A DNA stretch of 64,000 nt from Sphaerisporangium siamense (GTDB taxonomy: Bacteria; Actinomycetota; Actinomycetes; Streptosporangiales; Streptosporangiaceae), in contig NZ_JACHND010000001.1 of assembly GCF_014205275.1 (NCBI RefSeq), positions 2,418,001-2,482,000 on the forward strand, given 5' to 3'. Shown piece by piece: positions 17,553-26,217 of the stretch. Made by a program: the position numbers and the translations under genes. The notes below the pieces were generated by a model. That model was not told where the DNA came from. It saw nothing but the letters and a program-made list of their open reading frames with translations, and did no database searches. The first letter of the stretch is position 1, and each line of letters starts with the position of its first letter.

Positions 17553-17600
17553 CGGCCCTCGCGGAGAGACATGACCGACATGTCTTCTACGGGAGGGCCG
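17553..17600 (+). promoter_or_regulatory. Nested inverted repeats before the sigma fragment
   Basis: The outer arms CGGCCCTC (17553-17560) and GAGGGCCG (17593-17600) are perfect. Inside them AGACATG (17567-17573) and CATGTCT (17579-17585) form a second perfect palindrome with a 5-base spacer. The presumed ribosome site GGGAGG (17591-17596) of the next open frame lies in the outer right arm, so a folded RNA would hide it. The inner palindrome also looks like a repressor operator. Confidence 0.45.
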
Positions 17601-17611
17601 GCCTTCATGCC

Positions 17612-17985
17612 ATGGTGCCCACGATGACCGCACCACCCGCCACCGCGGCCGCCGACTCGGACCTGATCGCCGAGTCGAGGACCACCCCGGAGGCGTTCGC
17701 CGCGCTGTTCGACCGCTACGCGCCGATGCTCTACCGGTACGTGTCCCGCCGCCTCGGCCCCGAGGCCGCCGAAGACCTGGTCGGCGAGACGTTCCTGACC
17801 GCCTTCCGGCGCCGCGACCGGTACGACCTCACCCGTCCCGACGCCCGTCCGTGGCTGTTCGGGATCGTCAGCAAGCTGATCTCCCGCCACCACAGGAGCG
17901 AGGCCGCCCGCTACCGGGCGCTGACGCGCGCGCCGATCGACGACGTCACCGACGGCCCCGCCGATCGCGTGGCCGACGGCGTACC
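17612..17985 (+). pseudogene. 5' fragment of an ECF sigma-factor gene
   Basis: From ATG 17612 the frame encodes an intact ECF sigma region 2: FAALFDRYAPMLYRYVSRRL, AAEDLVGETFLTAFRRRDRY and ARPWLFGIVSKLISRHHR. It then runs into the inter-domain linker (ADRVADGV) and loses all sigma homology. Region 4, the -35-binding domain, is absent. From about 17990 the DNA in another frame encodes the end of an LCP protein. The reading frame itself goes on to 18319 with Arg/Ser-rich sequence that looks like out-of-frame translation. The gene cannot make a working sigma factor. Confidence 0.7.
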
Positions 17986-17994
17986 GCCGCGCGC

Positions 17995-18573
17995 AAGGAT
18001 GTGCTCAGCGACGCCTTCGCGACGGCAGGGATGCCGTGCCTGTGGAAGACGGTGGAGGCGGTCACGCGCGTCCGCGTCGACCACACCGTGCAGATCTCCT
18101 CGACCGCGTTCACGAAGCTGGTGGACGAGCTGGGAGGCGTCGAACTCACCCTGCCCCGCACCGTCCACGACCCGAAGTCCGGCCTGCGACTGCCGGCCGG
18201 ACGCTCGCTCCTCGACGGTGAGGAGGCACTGGCGTACACCAGAAGCGGGTCCGCGCCCGGCGGCGACTCGGCCCGGGCACGCGCCCAGCGCCGTCAGCAG
18301 GTCATGGCGGCCTTGCTGAAGAAGGCGGGTGAGCGCCTCGCCGAGCCGGCACGCCTGCTGACGTTCCTCAAGAAGGCGAGCGGCCTGGTCGCCACCGACA
18401 CCGGCCTCAACCCACAGAAGATCTCCGCCATCGCCCTCGAAATCGCCCAGGCCCGCCCCGCCTCCGTCCACTCCCTCCCCGTCCCCGTCCGCCCCAGCTC
18501 CACCGGCTCCGGCCACCTCGAACTCAGCCACCCCGCCGCCGACCGCCTCTTCCGCAGGTTCGCGGACCGGTAG
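17995..18573 (+). pseudogene. 3' fragment of a LytR-CpsA-Psr (LCP) gene
   Basis: In a different frame from the sigma fragment, the sequence reads KDVLSDAFATAGMPCLWKTV, then TKLVDELGGVELTLPR, LPAGRSLLDGEEALAYTR and RARAQRRQQVMAALL. This is the C-terminal two thirds of an LCP phosphotransferase domain, which attaches wall glycans to peptidoglycan. The N-terminal membrane anchor and the first catalytic Asp/Arg segment are missing. No start with a ribosome site exists. The join to the sigma fragment lies between about 17985 and 17995, as expected from a deletion that fused two genes. Confidence 0.7.
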
Positions 18574-18615
18574 CGCCTTCGCCCGCCCTGAGCGGACGGA
18601 GCGGGGCGTTTCAAC

Positions 18616-18657
18616 GTGACCGGGACGAACTCCTTGGAAGGGGCCGTCCCAGGTCAC
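18616..18657. terminator. Hairpin between converging LCP fragment and reverse-strand gene
   Basis: GTGACC-GGGAC (18616-18626) pairs with GTCCC-A-GGTCAC (18646-18657), an 11-base-pair stem with one bulged base. It lies between the LCP fragment and the stop of the reverse-strand gene at 18722, the position of a bidirectional terminator. Confidence 0.5.
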
Positions 18658-18721
18658 ACCGAATCGTTCGCACGCTCGGGATACGTCGACGGAACCGGGA
18701 GGTCATGCGTCGGCTTTCCGG

Positions 18722-19507
18722 TCAGGTGAAGTCCACGCCGTCCAGGACGAGGCGTTCGGCCGTGGCGAGGACCCGCCACGTGCCGGGGTCGCCGAGGAAG
18801 GTGCTCGATGGTGGGCCGTCCATCAGCGGATGGAGCGTTCCTGGGCCGGGGCCGGCGTCTCCGAGGGTGAGGTCGCTGTCGGACAGGGCGAGGCCCTCGG
18901 CGGTGATCTCCGCGTGGAAGGACGCCGTCCAGTCCTGGTGGTAGAGGAACTTGGAATTCAGGTGCTCGGTGCGCGTGACCAGCCAGCAACCGAAGGTCCA
19001 CGACCCTGCGAACCGGACGAGCCGGTCACCCTGCGGAGACTGCCTCGGGGCGACGAACTGCGGCGAGTCGTCGAAGGTGGTCCCGACGAAGGGACCGGTG
19101 TGGTCGAACCGCCGGGGAGGGTCGTACCAGATGTCGTTGTTCTCGTTGCCGTCGATCACGGGTTCGGTCGTCCGCAGGATCAGGGACCGCGCGTAATCTC
19201 CGCCCTCGGTGTAGTAGTCGGCCTGCATCCGCGCCTGGAACATGGTCTGCACCCACCCGAGGTGGGTCCCGAGCCCGACACCCACCACCCTGCGGTCGAT
19301 GGTGGCCTGCCCCCGGATCACCGACGTGGTCACCCGCGCCCTCGCCTCGTTCAGGCTCGTGTGGAAGTCCCCGACGACCTGGAACACCGGCAACGCATGA
19401 ACGGGCCCCGGCGGCGGACCCGGCACCGCCGCCGCCACCTGCACCTGTATTTGCTGCTGCTCCTCTTCCTGGCCCTGCTCTTTCGCCTGCTCTTCGTACG
19501 GAAACAC
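18722..19507 (-). CDS. Uncharacterised protein with Gln/Glu-rich N-terminus
   Basis: A product of about 261 residues with no signal peptide or membrane segment. Residues about 5-25 are Glu/Gln-rich (EEQAKEQGQEEEQQQIQVQV), then a Pro-rich linker (VPGPPPGPVHALPVF). The remainder is a globular region rich in Trp, Asp and Thr (LGTHLGWVQTMFQARMQADY, NENNDIWYDPPRRF, FAGSWTFGCWLVTRTEHL) that looks like an all-beta domain. I do not recognise the family. GTG 19507 is preferred because GGGAGG lies nine bases upstream; an in-frame TTG at 19564 is possible. Codon use is normal for the window, so it is likely a real gene. Confidence 0.6.
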   Translation of the reverse strand: MFPYEEQAKEQGQEEEQQQIQVQVAAAVPGPPPGPVHALPVFQVVGDFHTSLNEARARVTTSVIRGQATIDRRVVGVGLGTHLGWVQTMFQARMQADYYTEGGDYARSLILRTTEPVIDGNENNDIWYDPPRRFDHTGPFVGTTFDDSPQFVAPRQSPQGDRLVRFAGSWTFGCWLVTRTEHLNSKFLYHQDWTASFHAEITAEGLALSDSDLTLGDAGPGPGTLHPLMDGPPSSTFLGDPGTWRVLATAERLVLDGVDFT

Positions 19508-19894
19508 GGGCCGTTCCCTCCCATGAGCGGATATCGCAAGAAATGAGACGTTCCAGAGTGACAAGGGGTTGCCGTTGCACCAAAAAGAGAGACGCGGTTT
19601 TGCTCTGATTGATGGTAATTTATACCGAAATAGGAAGTGTGAACACGGCGCGGACGACGGTCCCGGGAGATTTCATTCGTGATCGGCACGACCAGGGCTG
19701 CCGGATTCGCGGTCGCGCCGGTCAGGGGGCGAGGGATGGATCAGCGTGTCCCCGGCCGAAGAGTTCCCGGTTGGATCGTCCGCGATCGCGGAGGTTCCCG
19801 CGACGCCGCGCCGGCCGTGCCGGTCGGAATACCGCGATAGATGGGCATTGAAGTATCCACAAGACCGGGGTAACGCTACTCCCGATACGGACGT
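19508..19894. other. Non-coding gap with an AT-rich patch
   Basis: This 387-base gap lies upstream of the reverse-strand gene at 18722-19507 and behind the PASTA gene. It has an unusually AT-rich patch at about 19600-19640 (ATTGATGGTAATTTATACC), which may hold the promoter of the reverse-strand gene. No open frame in it has coding character. Confidence 0.4.
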
Positions 19895-20587
19895 TCAGCA
19901 CCACCAGCGCTTACTGCAGAATCTGCTCTCGCCCTTGTTGCGATCGACATCGACATCAAGGTTCACGCCTCCGTCACCGCCTCCCGAGGTGGTGGAGCTG
20001 TAGTTGTACCCGATGACCAGCTTGATCTTCTGCCCGATCCGTAGCCGCGTCCCAGGCTTCGGCGCCTGCGCGATCACCCGGTTCTGTCCCACCGGAACCT
20101 TGGCCGACTCCCGGTTCGACGACACGACGACCGCGTCGATCGGATCGAAGAGGTCGTCCGCCCGACCCTCTGACCAGCCGACCACGTTCGGCATGGTTCG
20201 GTGTCTCTTGTAGAACGTCCATTCCTCAACGGTCACGAACCGTACCGCGACCTCGCCGCCGAACTGGACGACCGTGCCTGCCTTCGGCGTCATTCGGTAC
20301 ACGAGGCAATCGGATCGGTCACCGCAGTAGCCGTAGTCGCCGATCCCGTTCGTCGACAACCTCAACCCGAGCGCCTCGACCTGGTTCTGCGCCTCCACGA
20401 GTGTCTTCTTCGTCAGGTCGGGTAACGGCGTCGGACTCGATTGCGGCGTGGTCGGCGCCTCGGCAGCTCTCACGGCCCTGTCGTCGCCGTCGCCGAAGAC
20501 CGAGTCGACGAGATTCATGCAGCCGCCGACCACGATCAAGACGCCGACGATCGGCCAGAACAATTTGATGGACTTCCTGCGCGCCAT
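19895..20587 (-). CDS. Membrane-anchored PASTA-domain protein
   Basis: A 230-residue protein with a single N-terminal membrane helix (KLFWPIVGVLIVVGGCMNLV, about 8-27), then an Ala/Thr/Pro linker. Two PASTA-like repeats follow: PDLTKKTLVEAQNQVEALGL (about 55-115) and MPNVVGWSEGRADDLF to GQKIKLVIGY (about 130-200). Each shows the usual Ala-x-x-x-L helix and final GTxV/GTRL beta strands. PASTA domains bind peptidoglycan stem peptides or beta-lactams; there is no kinase or transpeptidase domain here. It ends in an odd basic-aromatic tail with Cys and Trp. ATG 20587 follows a GGGGGA. Its position outside any operon suggests an accessory wall-binding protein. Confidence 0.75.
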   Translation of the reverse strand: MARRKSIKLFWPIVGVLIVVGGCMNLVDSVFGDGDDRAVRAAEAPTTPQSSPTPLPDLTKKTLVEAQNQVEALGLRLSTNGIGDYGYCGDRSDCLVYRMTPKAGTVVQFGGEVAVRFVTVEEWTFYKRHRTMPNVVGWSEGRADDLFDPIDAVVVSSNRESAKVPVGQNRVIAQAPKPGTRLRIGQKIKLVIGYNYSSTTSGGGDGGVNLDVDVDRNKGESRFCSKRWWC

Positions 20588-20729
20588 CGCGAATCCCCCT
20601 GGGACTTCTGGGCTGATGATTGAGTCCCCGAGTACCTCTGTGACGCATGAGGCGCACGCCAGGTTGACGATCCAGTCGCCCCCTGTCCCTGACATGGGCG
20701 GAACCACCCTGGGCGGGGGGTTGGGAGGG

Positions 20730-21506
20730 TCAGCCGGGCTGGCGGGTGGGCATGATCGTGATCTGCTGGAGGTTCGCGCGGGGCGGTAAGGCGGCGATGA
20801 AGCCGACGGTTTCGGCGATGTCCTGCGGTGTGAGCCACTCCATCGTCTCCTTGGTGCCCTCCAACCACTGGAGCGCACCCTCGTCGGTGACGTGGTCGCT
20901 CAGCTCGGTACCGACGATGCCCGGTTCGAGCGCCGACACCCGCACGTTCTTGGCGCCCAGCTCGACGCGGAGATGACGCGAGAGGTGGGTGACGTACGCC
21001 TTGGTGCCGGAGTAGACGGCGAAGGTGGGGAAGACGGTCCGCGCCGCGGCCGACGAGGTGTTGATCAAGTCGGCCACGCCACGCTCGCCCGCCGCCTTGA
21101 CCAACTGCGGGGTGAACGCGCCGATGACGTTCATCAGCCCGGTGATGTTGAGATCGATCTGACGCGTCCACTGATCGACGGCCAGTTCCTCGACCGGGGC
21201 GGGCAGCATGACGCCCGCGTTGTTGAACAGCAGGTCGGTGTCCCCCAGTTCGGCCGCCACCCGGCCCGCGGCCGACCGCACCGCTGCGGCGTCGGTCACG
21301 TCGACGGCGATCGCCAGGGCGGTGCCGCCGTGCTTTTCGATCCGGGAGACCAGCTCGTCCAGCCGGTCCGTGCGCCGGGCCAGGACGGCGACCCGCGCGC
21401 CCAGCCCCGCCAGGTGTTCGGCTGAGGCCGCACCGATGCCGCTGGAGGCACCGGTGACAACTGCGACGCGGCCGGTCAGGGGCTTGGCAAGGGTTTCCGT
21501 GGACAT
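20730..21506 (-). CDS. Short-chain dehydrogenase/reductase
   Basis: A 258-residue classical SDR. The cofactor motif TGASSGIG lies at about 17-24, NNAGV at about 93, and the catalytic Ser-Tyr-Lys as SSAA and YSGTKAY (about 145-165). Arg after the second strand (LARRTDR) suggests NADP(H). The substrate is unknown. ATG 21506 has GGAAGG upstream. It is divergent from an XRE/MmyB-type regulator, and a 13-base perfect palindrome lies between them. Such pairs are common in actinomycetes, with the regulator controlling the oxidoreductase. Confidence 0.88.
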   Translation of the reverse strand: MSTETLAKPLTGRVAVVTGASSGIGAASAEHLAGLGARVAVLARRTDRLDELVSRIEKHGGTALAIAVDVTDAAAVRSAAGRVAAELGDTDLLFNNAGVMLPAPVEELAVDQWTRQIDLNITGLMNVIGAFTPQLVKAAGERGVADLINTSSAAARTVFPTFAVYSGTKAYVTHLSRHLRVELGAKNVRVSALEPGIVGTELSDHVTDEGALQWLEGTKETMEWLTPQDIAETVGFIAALPPRANLQQITIMPTRQPG

Positions 21507-21539
21507 GGGTGCAGACCTTCCGTAGGTGAGGGGAAGAGC

Positions 21540-21573
21540 GGATACGTGGCCGACAGCCATCGGCCACGTATCC
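21540..21573. promoter_or_regulatory. 13-base perfect palindrome between SDR and XRE genes
   Basis: GGATACGTGGCCG (21540-21552) and CGGCCACGTATCC (21561-21573) are exact inverted copies with an 8-base spacer. The site is 33 bases before the SDR start and about 130 before the regulator start. It is the likely operator of the divergent XRE regulator. Confidence 0.6.
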
Positions 21574-21702
21574 AGCACACCACGCCCGAACTCCGTTTCC
21601 GGGGCTTGAGCAGGCTCTGAGCAGGAAGGTACCGGGAAGGCAGGTACCGGCGGGGCCACCCGGCGGCGAGCGCGCCGCACAGGGCTGCTCCACACTGGGA
21701 GC

Positions 21703-22617
21703 ATGGACCGTGGTAGCGAGATCGCCGACTTTCTACGCTCCCGTCGCGCCCGGATCACTCCCGGCCGTGCGGGGCTGGCCGAGGACGGCCGCGCCCGGCG
21801 GGTGCCCGGACTGCGCCGCGACGAGGTCGCCCGCCTCGCCGGCATGAGCACCGAGTACTACACCCGCCTCGAACAAGGCCGCGCCGGAACTCCGTCCCCG
21901 GAGGTCGTCGAGGCGCTCGCACGCGCGCTGCAGCTCGATCTCGCGGAACGCGAGCACCTCATCGACCTGCTGGCACGGCCCAGACCCGCCCCCCGTACAC
22001 CCACCGCTCCGCAGCGGGTCCGCCCAGGCCTGTACCTCATGCTCCAGACCTTGGAGCACGTCCCCGCCTTCATCCTCGGCCGGCGCACCGACGTGCTGGC
22101 CAGTAACCGCCTGGGGCGGGCGGTCCTGACCGACTTCGACGCCCTCCCCGTCTCACAGCGCAACCTCGTCCGTTACTACCTGCTGGACCCGGACGCCCGT
22201 GAGCGCGTCGGAGACTGGGCGCAGATCGCCGCAGAGACCGTCGCCATGCTCCGCCTCGAAGCGGGCCGCCACCCGCACGACCGGCGGCTCGCCGACCTCG
22301 TGGGGGAGCTCACCCTGCGCTGTCCCGAATTCACCGCCTGGTGGAACGACCACCGCGTCCTGCGCCGCACCCACGGCACCAAGTTCTACCACCATCCCGT
22401 AGTCGGCGATCTTCACTTCTCCTACGAGTCCTTCCAGCCTCCCGGGGACCCCGACCAGACCTTGTGCGTCTACAACGTCGAACCCGGGTCCGCCACCGCC
22501 GAGGCCCTGCGGCTGCTGAGCAGTTGGACCACCCCTGGTTCCCAGGCGCATACCCCGTCCGCGACGGCATCGGGTCAAGCGGCTCCGCCTACGTCGAACT
22601 CCTCTCCGCGTTCGTGA
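21703..22617 (+). CDS. XRE-family regulator with MmyB-like ligand domain
   Basis: A 304-residue transcription factor. The N-terminal HTH (about 5-80) reads LRSRRARITP, RRVPGLRRDEVARLAGMSTE and YYTRLEQGR. The C-terminal MmyB-like domain (about 105-270) binds small molecules or fatty acids in relatives; it contains DVLASNRLGRAVLTDF and RFYHHPVVGD-like sequence. The last 35 residues after SSWTTPG are low-complexity and overlap the 3' end of the reverse-strand ABC gene by 29 bases, so the true C-terminus may differ by a frameshift. It probably controls the divergent SDR gene. Confidence 0.85.
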   Translation: MDRGSEIADFLRSRRARITPGRAGLAEDGRARRVPGLRRDEVARLAGMSTEYYTRLEQGRAGTPSPEVVEALARALQLDLAEREHLIDLLARPRPAPRTPTAPQRVRPGLYLMLQTLEHVPAFILGRRTDVLASNRLGRAVLTDFDALPVSQRNLVRYYLLDPDARERVGDWAQIAAETVAMLRLEAGRHPHDRRLADLVGELTLRCPEFTAWWNDHRVLRRTHGTKFYHHPVVGDLHFSYESFQPPGDPDQTLCVYNVEPGSATAEALRLLSSWTTPGSQAHTPSATASGQAAPPTSNSSPRS

Positions 22618-23410
22618 CAGGTGGATGAACTCCCTCGGCGGTCGGCACGACCATGGGGGTGCCGGTTACCGGGTCGGGGACGACGATGCTCGGGAGGTCG
22701 AAGACCTGGTGTACGAGGGGGGCGGTCACGATGGTGGAGGGTGGGCCCTCTGCGACGACGCCGCCGTCCTTCATCGCTACGAGGTGGTCGGCGAAGCGGC
22801 AGGCCTGGTTGATGTCGTGGAGGACGGCGATCACGGTGCGGCCCTCGTCGCGCAGGCGTGCGAACAGGGCGAGGAGTTGGTACTGGTGGGTGATGTCGAG
22901 GAACGTCGTGGGCTCGTCGAGCAGTAGGTACGGCGTTTCCTGGGCCAGCACCATCGCGACCCACACCCGTTGCCGTTGGCCCCCGGACAGTTCGGCGACC
23001 GGCCGGTCGGCCAGGTCGGCGACGCCGGCCGCCGCCATGGCATCGGTCACGGCGCGTTCGTCGTCCAGGGACCAGGTGGACAGCAACGACTGGTGCGGGT
23101 AGCGGCCACGGGCGACCAGCCGCTTCACCACGACGTTCTCCGGAGTGACGAGTCCCTGTGGCAGGAAACCGATCTCCCGGGCGATCGCCTTCGGCCGGAA
23201 GCCGGTCACGTCCCGGCCGTCGAAGAGCACCGATCCGGCCGTCGGTTCGAGCAGGCGGACGAACGCCCGCAGCAGCGTCGACTTCCCGCACCCGTTGGCG
23301 CCGACGATGGCGGTGAACGCGCCGTCGGGGATGTCGAGGTTCACGCGCGTCGCCACCACCCGGTCGCCGTAGGCGAGGGTGATGTCCCTGGCGGTCAGGC
23401 GCGCTGTCAC
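22589..23410 (-). CDS. Ferric-siderophore ABC transporter ATPase (FecE/FepC family)
   Basis: Energises import of Fe(III)-siderophore across the membrane. The 273-residue protein has Walker A GANGCGKST (about 38-46), Q-loop FLPQGL, signature LSGGQRQRV (about 139-147), Walker B LLLDEPTTFLDI and the switch His in VLHDINQ. It is the last gene of a five-gene operon: its GTG start overlaps the upstream permease stop by four bases. Its 3' end overlaps the convergent XRE gene by 29 bases. It works with the two permeases (23407, 24423) and the binding protein (26214). Confidence 0.93.
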   Translation of the reverse strand: MTARLTARDITLAYGDRVVATRVNLDIPDGAFTAIVGANGCGKSTLLRAFVRLLEPTAGSVLFDGRDVTGFRPKAIAREIGFLPQGLVTPENVVVKRLVARGRYPHQSLLSTWSLDDERAVTDAMAAAGVADLADRPVAELSGGQRQRVWVAMVLAQETPYLLLDEPTTFLDITHQYQLLALFARLRDEGRTVIAVLHDINQACRFADHLVAMKDGGVVAEGPPSTIVTAPLVHQVFDLPSIVVPDPVTGTPMVVPTAEGVHPPVTNAERSST

Positions 23411-24426
23411 GGTCGCCTCACTTCCTTGACGAGCAGCCAGATGAGATAGCAGCCGCCGATCGCGGTCGTCACCACGCCGACCGGCAACGCGACCGGGGCC
23501 AGCAGGAGTTGCGCGATGAGGTCGGCGGCCAGCAGCAGCACCGCGCCGGTCAGCGCGGCGGCCACCAGCGGCACACCGCCCGCGCCGGCCAGCCTGCGGC
23601 CGATCTGGGGCGCGGCGAGCGCGATGAAGACTATGGGCCCCGCGACCGCCGTCACCGTGGCGGTGCAGCCGACGCCGGCCAGCACGAGCAGCAGCCGAAG
23701 GCGGTTCAGGGCGACGCCGGAGGTGACGGCGAGTTCGTCGCCGAGCGCCGATTGGTGCATCGCGTACGACAGCGTGACCAGCAGGAGGGTGAGCACGCCG
23801 ATGACGAGGAACGGCAGGCGTACTCCCGCCCACTCGACGCCGTTCAGCGATCCCGAGCTCCACCCGGTCGCCGCCATGGCGATCTCCAGCTCGGCACGCA
23901 GGACGATCCATGAGTTGACCGCGGTCAGGATGGCGTTCATGGCGATGCCGATGACGATCAGCCGCAGGCCGCTGAGCCCGGAGCCGAGCGACAGGAAGTA
24001 GACGGCGGCCGCGGCCAGCAGTCCGCCCAGGATCGAGCCCACCGCGAGCTGCACCGCCGTACCGCCGAGCACGGTGATCGAGATCAGCGCGCCGGTGTAC
24101 GCGCCCGCGTCGAGGCCGATGACGTCGGGGCTGCCGAGCGGGTTGCGGGTGATGTTCTGGAAGATCGCCCCGGCCAGGCCGAGCGAGGCGCCGAAGACCA
24201 GGGCGGCGGCGACCCGGGGCGCCCGCCATTCCCGGACCACGAACGCCGAGTCGCCGTGCCCGGCGAGCGCGGACAACGCGTCCGAGGGCGTGGTCCAGGA
24301 GGCGCCGTAGCAGAGGCCGAGCAGCGCGAGCAGCAGCGCGACGGCGACCAGCACCAGCGACACCACGGCCGTACGCCGTTCGATCCTGGCCGAGAACCGC
24401 CCGGCCCGCAGCACCAGGTCGCTCAC
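23407..24426 (-). CDS. Ferric-siderophore ABC permease (FecCD family), subunit 2
   Basis: A 339-residue integral membrane protein of the BtuC/FecCD fold with about nine or ten hydrophobic segments. It contains the family motifs LGLAGAIFQNITRNPLGSPD (TM-coupling loop) and AGPIVFIALAAPQIGRRLAG (EAA-like ATPase contact). It pairs with the permease encoded just upstream to form the translocation channel. GTG 24426 overlaps the upstream stop by four bases and its own stop overlaps the ATPase start, so translation is probably coupled. The specificity for the siderophore cannot be read from the sequence. Confidence 0.92.
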   Translation of the reverse strand: MSDLVLRAGRFSARIERRTAVVSLVLVAVALLLALLGLCYGASWTTPSDALSALAGHGDSAFVVREWRAPRVAAALVFGASLGLAGAIFQNITRNPLGSPDVIGLDAGAYTGALISITVLGGTAVQLAVGSILGGLLAAAAVYFLSLGSGLSGLRLIVIGIAMNAILTAVNSWIVLRAELEIAMAATGWSSGSLNGVEWAGVRLPFLVIGVLTLLLVTLSYAMHQSALGDELAVTSGVALNRLRLLLVLAGVGCTATVTAVAGPIVFIALAAPQIGRRLAGAGGVPLVAAALTGAVLLLAADLIAQLLLAPVALPVGVVTTAIGGCYLIWLLVKEVRRP

Positions 24427-25412
24427 AGGGTCGTCGCCCCGTAACGCCGTACCGCCCAGATGAGCACCGGGCCGCCGAGGAACGCGGTGACGACGGCCAC
24501 CGGCACCTCGCCGGTCGTCAGCAGCACGCGTGCCCCGATGTCGGAGACCAGCAGCAGGATGGGCCCCAGCAGCATCGTGTACGCCATCAGCCACGGAACC
24601 GATCCGGCGGCCGGCCTGCGGGCCAGATGCGGGACCATGAGCCCCACGAAGGCGATCGGCCCGGCCACGGCGGTGGCGACCGCGGCGAGCAGGGTGACGA
24701 GCACCAGCACGGCCGCCCGGGTCCGTGCCACGTGACCACCGAGCACGTGGGCGACCTGCTCGCCCAGCACCAGGGCGTTCAACGGCCGGGTCACGGCCAT
24801 GGCGCCGACCAGCGCGAGGACGAGCAGCGACAGAGGGACGCCGAGGGACGTCTGCTCGCGCCCGGCCAGTGATCCGATGGACCAGAACCGGAACCCGTCG
24901 AAGACGTCGGGGAGCATCAGGCGTATGCCGAGGGAGACGCCCGCCAGTACCGAGCTGAGAGCGACACCGGCGAGAATCAGCCGCAGCGGAGAGGTCCTGC
25001 CGACGGCGTACACCAGGAGGGCCGCGAGCACGGCGCCGGCGAACGCGAGCACGAGCTGCGCGGACTGCGCGTCGGCGAGGTGCAGCGCACCGCCCACGGT
25101 GATGGCGAATCCGGCTCCGGCGGTCACCCCGAGGATGCCGGGTTCGGCCAGCGGGTTGCGGGTCAGCGTCTGGATCAGCGTGCCGGAGGCGCCGAGTGCG
25201 GCGCCCACGCAGATGCCGAGAATCGTACGCGGGACGCGGATCTCCCGGATGATCACGTGATCGTCGGCGCCGGTGTGTTCCATGAAGGCACGCCAGATCT
25301 CGACCGGTGCGATGGTGTGCGCCCCGACGCTCACGCTGGCGCCCGCGGCGACCACGAGCAGCGCGACGCACACCACCAGGTACGCGGCCTTCCTGGGCAG
25401 GTCAGTCCTCAA
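24423..25412 (-). CDS. Ferric-siderophore ABC permease (FecCD family), subunit 1
   Basis: A 329-residue polytopic protein with the FecCD motifs GASGTLIQTLTRNPLAEPGI and VAGPIAFVGLMVPHLARRPA. The start is a TTG at 25412 with GGAG nine bases upstream, inside the end of the siderophore-interacting protein gene (11-base overlap). With its partner it forms the heterodimeric channel served by the ATPase at 22589. The tight overlaps show one iron-regulated transcript. Confidence 0.92.
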   Translation of the reverse strand: MRTDLPRKAAYLVVCVALLVVAAGASVSVGAHTIAPVEIWRAFMEHTGADDHVIIREIRVPRTILGICVGAALGASGTLIQTLTRNPLAEPGILGVTAGAGFAITVGGALHLADAQSAQLVLAFAGAVLAALLVYAVGRTSPLRLILAGVALSSVLAGVSLGIRLMLPDVFDGFRFWSIGSLAGREQTSLGVPLSLLVLALVGAMAVTRPLNALVLGEQVAHVLGGHVARTRAAVLVLVTLLAAVATAVAGPIAFVGLMVPHLARRPAAGSVPWLMAYTMLLGPILLLVSDIGARVLLTTGEVPVAVVTAFLGGPVLIWAVRRYGATTL

Positions 25413-26217
25413 GCCCGGCGACTCCGCGCTTCCAGTACCCGGTGATCAGCGAGTCGAGCCGTCCCGCGCTCCACCGGCGCAGCGGTTTGATGTCCTCCGC
25501 CTCCCCGGCCGCGAACAGGAAGATCCCCTCGTCCGGCAGAGTCAGCGCCTGTACCGTCTCCGCGAGGCGGGACCGGGTGTCGTCGCGGACGAGCCGGATC
25601 ACCTCCACCCCGTCACGTGACGGCAGCGGGTAGGCGTGTTCGGCGGCGTCATCGGTCTCGACCACGATGACGGCGGACACGTCGGGCGGAGACTCCGCCA
25701 GCCAGCGTTCCACCGCCGGCAGGCCGGTGGAGTCGACCGCGAACACGTAGTGCCGGTAGTTGTGGGGGAACGCCTTGGCCCCGGGCGGACCGGCGATCGC
25801 GACCGGCTCGCCCACCGCGGCGGTGGTGGCCCAGGCCGAGGCGACCCCGCCGTCGTGCACGAAGAAGTCCAGGTCGAGCTCGCGGGCGTCGGCGTCGAAC
25901 CGCCGCACGGTGTACTTCCGCCCCGTGGGCAGCGGCTTGGGCCAGTCGAGCGTCAGTTCCTCGTTGGCGACGGGGATGCGACGGGTGCCGTCCGGATCGG
26001 GAAATACGATCATGACGTGGTCGTCGGCCTGGTAGGTGTGGAACCCTTCCAGCTCCGGGCCCCCGAGGGTGAGCCGCAGCATGCGCGGGGTCACGTACTC
26101 ACGGGCGAGCACCGAGACGGTGCGGATCCCGATCGGATAACCGATGCGGGTCATGCCGCTGCCGGTGCGGTGATGCCGGGCGACGCGCTCCCGTGGATTC
26201 CGCCGGTCCATGCTCAT
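25402..26217 (-). CDS. Siderophore-interacting protein (NAD(P)H/FAD ferric-siderophore reductase)
   Basis: The 271-residue protein belongs to the ViuB/SIP family, which releases iron from imported ferric siderophores by flavin-dependent reduction in the cytoplasm. Visible parts are the FAD-binding barrel with RKYTVRRFD (R-x-Y-S/T-like motif) and FVHDGGVASAWA (the family HG-GxAS/GxASxW segment). The C-terminal NAD(P)-binding domain ends with FLFAAGEAEDIKPLRRW. The ATG at 26217 overlaps the binding-protein stop as ATGA, so it is preferred over an internal ATG at 26154. Its place inside the uptake operon fits perfectly. Confidence 0.9.
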   Translation of the reverse strand: MSMDRRNPRERVARHHRTGSGMTRIGYPIGIRTVSVLAREYVTPRMLRLTLGGPELEGFHTYQADDHVMIVFPDPDGTRRIPVANEELTLDWPKPLPTGRKYTVRRFDADARELDLDFFVHDGGVASAWATTAAVGEPVAIAGPPGAKAFPHNYRHYVFAVDSTGLPAVERWLAESPPDVSAVIVVETDDAAEHAYPLPSRDGVEVIRLVRDDTRSRLAETVQALTLPDEGIFLFAAGEAEDIKPLRRWSAGRLDSLITGYWKRGVAGLED

